Assembly (NCBI GenBank): GCA_018857735.1
Contig: JABMCL010001305.1
Location: 225,001 to 289,000 of the forward strand
Origin: Alviniconcha marisindica
Taxonomy: Eukaryota; Mollusca; Gastropoda; Provannidae
Length of the DNA stretch: 64,000 bases
Direction: 5' to 3'
A program made the position numbers and the translations under genes. Position 1 is the first letter of the stretch, and each line of letters starts with the position of its first letter. Of the stretch, positions 56,570-64,000 are shown piece after piece. Under the pieces are notes generated by a model, which saw only the letters and a list, made by a program, of their open reading frames with translations, was not told the origin of the DNA and made no database searches.

Positions 56570-58835
56570 TCATGTGATGGGTGATAGGCATAAGGCATTG
56601 ACACCGAAGGGTTCTGACAGGCAGGGTATACACATGGACTGGTTAAATCTCTCTTGGGACTTCATGCTCGTTCCTGGAAATGCTACTGAAGTGGGTAGAT
56701 GCATTTGTGCTGACTCCTTGTTGAATAACCGTTGGTGAAATGTTAAACCTTCTTGCAAGTGGGGGGTGGTGGGGGTTGCATGCCACCATTTGACTTTAAT
56801 GTGAACAAAATTACATCAAATCTATTTTATAATCAAAATGGATGACCTGATCTGCAAAACCTATTCCTGGTACGGTGAACCAAAGTAAAGGCACATGATT
56901 CCTTGCCTTTTTCTGTCAATCAGAGAAAATGGCATGGTACAGTTACACAACTTACAGTGTGACACAGGAAAGCAGTTAAGGTAAAGATGGATCATTGTGC
57001 AATCACTTGAAGAAGGCTCCTTGTGTGGTCAGTGAGTGCAGTGCTGTACAAGGAATGGACGTTTCTGAATATATTCAGCTTCACTGAACTGACTTGTCAG
57101 AATGCTAACTGGCTAGGTGAGCTGACAGCCACTGAGAGCAAAGAGGGTGTGCCCAGATGACTTACGCTGGCTTGCAAGCTGAGTGGAAAACGCACACAAA
57201 ACACCAACATAAGACGTAAACACGGACATTATGACACTGCATTAATGATCAGGTCTTGACTTGGAAATGTGCCACTGTACTTCAAAGATTGCAGTTTGGC
57301 TTGCATGAGAGAGGGTGGTAATACTGTTGGTTTGTACAACAAAATGTGTTTACACTGTATATTTGTCCACATGTTTCTCACTGGTCAGTTGTCATGCTTT
57401 GATATTCATGTGACCTTGCGGAGGAAACTAAAAGTGTGAATCTTGATCTGTAACTATGTGACTAATGTGTGAAAAAGGTGCATGCATAGATCTCTCCTTG
57501 AAGCAATCTCATGTTTATAGTTTTCAGACAGAACACATTTCAGTTTAAAGGAGTTAAAATGTATGGTTATTGGCGCTATTTATGCTTGACAGCCACACAG
57601 GACCTTTTTTGTCTGGCAGTAAAATGGTGCAAGTGTATGTAATGATCAGTTTTTTTCAGTAAGATCTGATCTGGCTGAATGGACCTTTTGTAGGGATGTT
57701 TTACATGTGCATGATCTTGCACAAAATGCTTTTTGTGACTTTTCAGGTTTTGGTGCAGTTGAGAAAATTTCAGACTCCTGAAGAACAACTGCCATTTCAC
57801 TTTGGTGACCTGGATAAATGCTTACATGTATCTGTGTTTGAATGTGAGCTGAGGGGTGTCTGACATTGCTGTCGGATACAGTGTTGCTGACTCACTAGTG
57901 TTGTTGCAGCAGACCTGTGTATCCTTGCAATTGAGAGCAACCAAACCAGACTTAAACAGAATGTCATCTGGAACAGTTCTGTTAGTTTCTGTTTACTGCA
58001 CAAATGTTGAAATATGTTAATATTATACATATGAGAATATTTGTTGGTCACGTCAGTTTGCCAGCTTAGTTTTTAAAAGTAATTTTAAAAAATCTTTGCT
58101 ATATATTTTTGTGATGATGTTTTCACATATATAATATGGGTTGTTCCACAAAGCTGTGTACCAGTAACTACCGCTGAGGGTGTCCCAAATAACCATATTA
58201 AACAAGTCTTTTGAATCAGTCTTTCGTTGTAATGGCAACCTTTCACTTACATTGCGTTGTATATTGATGTGAGAAACATTAAAAACTTTTCTTTGTGACA
58301 TTTTCTGGATGCATGTCAAGAGTGTATCACAACATCAAAAGTACCGTTGGATCGTTTGGACCATTTCCAATAGCTGTACCATCATCAAAGTTTGTTTTCA
58401 CTCAAACACATCAGAAACATGCTCGGTCAGTACAGCACATGAATACACTAGGTGCTATTTTTTATATTTTTTTTGATCATACACACCATTGTATGATGTT
58501 TGTCTGCAACAAAGCAAAAAAGTTGGATATGTATGTTTATGATTCAAAATTATTTGCAAGAATGGGTTTCTAGTTTTAGGTGTGATGAATCAGTTTTTAA
58601 TTTCTGAATTACTTACAAGTGAAACATGACATGGCACTATTTTTTCTTCTTCAAATTAGACCTCGTGCAGTGACAGCAGGCCCTTATACATGCCTCGGTT
58701 GACCATGTGCTTTGTTGTGGGTGTAGGGAGTGATTTGGTGTGTTGAGCCCATTTGTAAGCACGTGTGACACGGGTGATCTAGCGGAAGTGTGGTGGATCG
58801 TACTCTGTTGAATAAAGATAAGTTTATGCATCTGT
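56570..58835 (+). other. RAD54L2: Probable 3' UTR of the SNF2-family gene
   Basis: Starts after the TAA stop codon. The first well-placed AATAAA that I noted is at 58811-58816 and another is at 59107-59112. No long conserved frame is present. The true polyadenylation site cannot be fixed from sequence alone. Confidence 0.4.
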
Positions 58836-61796
58836 ATGCTGCTTTTTTGCAGATGATATTGTTTCTTGTCTATTTTTCTTTGTATTTAATTTTAAACATT
58901 TTACATCACTTAGGCCATTTTGATAACCCATTGGTTTTGCCCAGAAACTGTTGAAGCAAAGTGGAAAACAGTTGTAAGCCATTTTGGATTTAGGCAATGG
59001 ATGTGACACTTTTGGTACACAGCTTTGGAGAACAACCCATACATTTGACAGACAGCTGCAAACCGTTGTGCTATGCCACACCATAACTGTTAAGGTTGTA
59101 ATAGCAAATAAAATTAAAATTAAAATCCTTCCCACGCCTGTCAGTGTCATTCAGTGACTAGCTGAAAGGACATATGTTAGTGTTACCATTCTGGTCCATT
59201 GGGTAAATGTTCAGTTTTAAAAATTTAACATGGGTTGGTCTGATACTTGCGACAGTGATACTGCTACATTTGTGATCTATGATGTATTGTCAGATTATAC
59301 TGATGTACATGTGACTGTTTTAGAGTATTTCAGCATGCCTAAAAATGTGTGAATCAGATTAAACAATTTTGTCTGAAAGGGAAAGAAATGAAAAGTAAAA
59401 GAGCTCCATTACAAAAAATACCAGTCATGCACTTCTGACTTGGTGCTTGGCCAGATACTCACAGTTGTAGCACTAGAAGCAGACATTTCTGCAGAAATAT
59501 AGGTATGCCACTTAATAAAATACCTACAAGAGAAAGAGGAAAGGATAGTCAAACTCATTCACTCCTATGCTCTATGAGCAATGTTTGCAGTTGAAATGTT
59601 GCACCCTTGTGCAAACACAGGTTGAGAAATTGAATGGCCGTATTTTAGAAATAAATAATAAAGAATGAAATAATGTGGACCATCTTTGAACTTGTTTTAG
59701 AGAGGTGTATTGGAGGGTGACATTTGTATTTCAAAAGCTGAATTTCAGTTACATGAGTAACAGATTTGTCCACAATAGCCTTGCAATGGAAGTTTGATCA
59801 TGACAAATGTAAAGTGTGATCATGAAAATTATTCACTAGAAGTTGGTGCTTATCTTCTTACCTTATGTGTGTGTGTATGTGTGTGTGGGAGGGGGGGAGA
59901 GAGAGAGGAGGAAAGAGACTGTTATTTAGTGGTCAGGTATTTGAACATTTCCCACATTATTTGATTGTTGGTACCTCCCTCTTTTAATGTAGTCATAATT
60001 ACCAAGCTTGTCAAAATTCTTGCATTATGAATGAAAAATTCACATTTAATACTGAAATTAATTCCTCTGATGTGCATATAGGTGTTTGTGTGTTTTGGAT
60101 ATCTGAATTCTTATGGTGCTTTTATTTAGACTATTGAACATTCAGACATGCACCAGCAAAGTTTTAATAGTCTTGAAGACAGCAACACACGCACATTCAT
60201 TTACACACACACACACACATCCCCACCCCAACACCAGCAGCTTAACTGCACTACTTCACTGTGTCATATTTACGCAGGTCATTACATGGTAGGTAAGCCA
60301 GTTAAACCCACTTTTGGAACCTTTTTTTTGTTGTCCCTATTGTTTTCTGGTGCCACACTTACTACTTGGGCTGTTGTAGTGTGTAATGTAGTGCTTAATA
60401 ATAAAAAGTCAGTTTCGTGAAACAGTAGGTACTTTTCCAAAGGAGACTAGTAAGACACTGACAATGCAGACTGGCATTGCACACTGTACCATTGCCATTT
60501 TCAGTAGAAATACTTTTATCATTCCTGTGGATAATTTGCAACATTAATATGGGACAGAAAGTTTTTGTCAGAGACCTGAGCTGAAGTTTACATGTGGAGA
60601 TAATTGATTAGAGATATATATTCATGTATCATATTTAGGATTTTTTTGCATCCCACACCTGGGGTGAATATTGAAGGAGCATACGTTGGTTGAGTGATTG
60701 ATATGATCCCATATCAGCTGCATTGTGTTGAGTCGGATAATTTCCTCTCATGATTCCAATTTTCACATGATTTGGGAGATGGTTGATGGCTGTTGTTTTA
60801 GAACAAAGGTTCTTTTGACTCTGTGACTGAATCAGTGGGTGTTTTCTCACATCCGTAAACATGCGACATCCTATGAACATATCCCCCAGTAGACTGCCAG
60901 GATTGCAGCAGCACTCTTGCACTGTCAGTGTGGTTTTGTTGTTGTATCAAATTACAAATTGCTGCTTTTGCTGTTTAAGGCCACAGATTTGATGTTGCTG
61001 ATGATGATTGTCAAAGGCATGCATATGTCCATTCAAAAAAATGTATGCCTGGAGCACAAATCATAGTAGTTGTGTCTGTACTAGGATTTTGACGCTCGGT
61101 ATTCTACCTGAAGTAATTCTAGTCGGTTTTTGTTGAATACATGTGTACATAAAGTGTAAATACTTGTACATATTTCCTGTATCCATTTGTGAGAAACAGG
61201 GCTAAACTGCTTACTTTATTACCATGGCAACTTGTGTGTTTCAGTGCTGTTTATGAAAGTTTACAAAATAACCTCCAGCTGCACTTTGCTCTCTCTGCTG
61301 TTGAACCTCTGTTTTTGTGGCTCAGTTGTTCAGCATTGTTTTCTCCTTTCTAAGTTCTAAAGATTTGTTTGAATTACTGTGTTGTAGTTTGTTATAGGGA
61401 ATGTGTTGTGGCAGTACATGTTCCATGCAGGTACTCAACTGTGCGCCCCCCCCCCCCCCCCCCCCACCTCCCTTTCCCCTATGGGACACTGTTGTTAAAG
61501 GGACCATCTTCCTAATTTTTCAGTGTAAGTTGCATGGCAGTAAATAATGGAATGAATCATACATGATCCAGGCTAGTTAATTGAAATCATTCTGCATTTT
61601 CTGTCACTGCAGTGGGTGCTGTGGATATGCAAATTGTGGTCCCCTCTGTTGAGAGGCCACAGCTAGTAAAGGTTCCCCTTTTTTTTTCCAGCTGAAGTTG
61701 ATCAGGTTATACCTTTGCTTGCTGACAAAAATTCTCACAGTCTGAAACAGAATGAGGCCAAAAGCACTTGTGCAGAATCAGCAAACAAGGGTGTTA

Positions 61797-61893
61797 CTTA
61801 GTGATCAGTTAGTTAATTAACAGAAATACTTAGTGATCAGTTAGTTCATTAACAGAAATACTTAGTTATCAGTTGGTTAATTAACAGAAATTC
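61797..61893. repeat. 32-base tandem repeat, 3 copies
   Basis: Units contain acttagtgatcagttagtta then attaacagaaat, with single-base differences. Confidence 0.9.
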
Positions 61894-63891
61894 TGTGTAA
61901 GATTCTTGGTTCAGTCACCTCCATCTTTTTTCCAGACTTCTTCAGACATATGAGTAATGTATGATGAACAGTGGATAAAACTTTATGTAGTATTTTGTTA
62001 CACCCTGGCAGTGAACATCATGGCTGACTGGGCTATAAATATCTTTGCAGATCCTTTCCCTCGGGATAGGTGGTACCTGTCATATAGGAATCACTCACAG
62101 GCAGTGGAAGGCCTGTGTGTTGAGGGAGTCCAAAAATAGTCTAGAGCTAGGGCTGAGTAATAGGAGTTCATCTAACACAAAATAAAAAAAACCATAACTG
62201 CAAGCAGCTAAACTAAAAAACAAAGAGAAATAAAATACTTAATATCTTTAAAAGAAAAGTCGGGAGTTATAATTTTGTAGGAAATTGATGCATATAAAAG
62301 AAAGGGGAGAAAATGTATGTGAAATGCTCCAAATATTGAATTTGAACTCATTGTAATTTAGGGCAGTTTCAGGCTTGGCAATGAAAATGATTCCACTGCT
62401 TTTCATGTCCTGTGACGTGAATAATAATTATTACAATCATGCCGAGGACTTGTATTCACCCCATCTTGGATAACCTGTGTGGTGTTTACAGTTCCAAATG
62501 GAAAGCAGTACACTGAGGGACAATGGGAATAAATAAATGCATCTGAATAATGAGAGGTAAGCATTCTAGATTCAAGAAATTAATTGGTAAGCCAAGCATT
62601 TTGACATTACACATAAACTTTTAGCAACAATCAAACAAGATGATTCAATAACTTCTAAGTGCAATGATTGTATTGTGTTCTTATGTGTTCACTTCTGCAA
62701 GAAATTGCCCTTGTTGCTTTTGCAGTATTCTTTGAATCTTCCTCTGGTCTGCTTGATATTGAATTGTGTAATATCAGGTCCTCACCTGATTATTGGACAG
62801 GTTGTTTTTTTCTCCTGAAAAGACCAGTTTTGTGAACTTTGATCATGCAGGTGTGTGTTTAGTACACTGAATTGAATTCTGAGCGAGTTTCTGTTTTCTT
62901 CTCCAGTTTGTGGAACCTCAATTGCTGTTGACAGTTTCTAGGGTAGTTGCTGGTCCTGTACATGTTCTTGAAGATGCAGTACTGATTGCGTTAGTGAATC
63001 ATACTTGGTCTTCGCTCTTCTTTCAACAGCCCTCCCTCCTTCATTTCTCTGCTCCCTCTGTAAAGCTGTTGAAAAATCACTTGAGCTCCTCAGCATTATA
63101 CATACCAGTATTGTTGAGCATTGGCACAACTTTCTCAAGGATCATGTATTGTGGCTGTTTTGTAAACTGTGCATCTGCCCCTGAATGTTGAGGTGTGTCT
63201 GCTAGTAGGTCTTGATGGTAATAGTATACAGTAGTTGTCTGCCTGGTACAAAGTAATTTGAGTTCATGTTTCTGAGGATAGTCTGCCTGGTACAATGTAA
63301 TTTCAGTTCATGTCTCTGAGAGTTCCCCCCCCCCCCCCCCCCCACCACGTGAGAAACCTATATTTGTGAGTCATTGCATTGGATGTGCCAAGAGAGAATC
63401 ACCATGGACGTAAGGTCCCTTGCAGCTGTTGGGATAGCTTATACATAGACTGTATTTGTATGTGTGAGAGAGAGTTTGTGCTTGTGTGAGGGAGTGTGTG
63501 TGTGTGTGTTTTTGAAACAGAATCTTAGTTCACCAAAGAGATAAATCATGCGTTGTTTTGGCAGGAAAAAAAAACAGAAAAACTTTTCTTGTTTTGCAGC
63601 ACTTGAGAAATCAGTCACATTTGACTTAAGACCAAAACTTATTCTCCCAGTGTAGTGTTTTTGTTTTTTCAAGTAAAGATCTTGACATAATCAGACATAT
63701 TTGAATCATGCATTTCACCATTTTTGTATGGTCAGTGAGTGGACACAAGTGTTGGAGAGTCACTTTATGCTTAAAAAGAGGTTCCCCGATTTGTCTGTGA
63801 GAGTTATTCTTCACACCGTGGTTCAGATGGTTTTATATGAAATCACCACCACAGTGTTTATGAGCATAACTAGTTGTGCAGTTGGTTGGTT

Positions 63892-64000
63892 GTTAAAGCC
63901 AGTGCTTGATAATTGAGGTGTTAAAGGCAGTTCTTGACAATTGAGGTGTTAAAGGCAGTTCTTGACAATTGAGGTGTTAAAGGCAGTTCTTGCTAATTGA
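63892..64000. repeat. 28-base tandem repeat reaching the window edge, at least 4 copies
   Basis: Units read gttaaaggcagttcttgaca then attgaggt. The first copy is diverged. The array may continue beyond the window. Confidence 0.93.

Larger units (their letters stand above)
58836..64000. other. 3' UTR extension or intergenic DNA, no gene recognised
   Basis: No recognisable coding sequence. It contains small tandem repeats near 61797 and 63892, poly-C at 61446-61465 and 63325-63343, and TG/GA simple repeats around 59865-59925. Confidence 0.55.

Noticed and set aside
62910..63191. Open frame of 93 codons after the SNF2 gene
   Set aside because: No family similarity, no splice context and composition like the surrounding DNA. 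Probably chance.
1..64000. CRISPR arrays, operons or prokaryotic signals
   Set aside because: The tandem repeats lack unique spacers, and the genes are plainly eukaryotic with many introns.

Overview
The window is eukaryotic nuclear DNA. It is AT-rich and holds many short exons with GT/AG introns, microsatellites and fragments of SINE, LINE and DNA transposons. The protein similarities and the style of repeats suggest an invertebrate, most likely a lophotrochozoan and perhaps a gastropod mollusc. That placement is an inference, not a determination.

Two conserved genes lie head to head. On the minus strand, 19298 down to 2031, is IFT122, a component of the intraflagellar transport complex A. 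I can place 21 coding exons (about 910 codons). They begin at the start codon and run through the WD40 region and most of the TPR-like region; the C-terminal part lies off the left edge. All exon junctions keep phase, but exon 4 carries an apparent extra base that breaks the reading frame.

On the plus strand, about 20.78 kb to 56569, is an ortholog of RAD54L2/ARIP4, a SNF2-family ATPase. It has a non-coding first exon and 22 coding exons, encoding about 2,985 residues, roughly twice the length of the human protein. The extra length comes from a Met/Gly/Pro-rich block of about 630 residues inside the first ATPase lobe, a Ser/Thr/Gly-rich block in the second lobe region, and a long Gln/Ser/Pro/Gly-rich C-terminus.

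The interval between the genes (19299 to about 20780) should contain a divergent promoter. A 13-base sequence with an ETS-type core occurs once near each gene start, and a tRNA-derived SINE sits between the copies. The sequence after 56569 holds the 3' UTR of the SNF2 gene and then DNA in which I recognise no gene.

The introns are rich in tandem repeats. Several arrays appear to have grown out of exon-intron boundaries and so place decoy splice-site-like sequences next to the real exon (IFT122 exons 16 and 5, and SNF2 exon 19). Other repeat features are a minisatellite of about 1.7 kb with a higher-order pattern, a piggyBac-like non-autonomous element with TTAA duplications, a LINE 3' end, and many long poly-C/poly-G runs.
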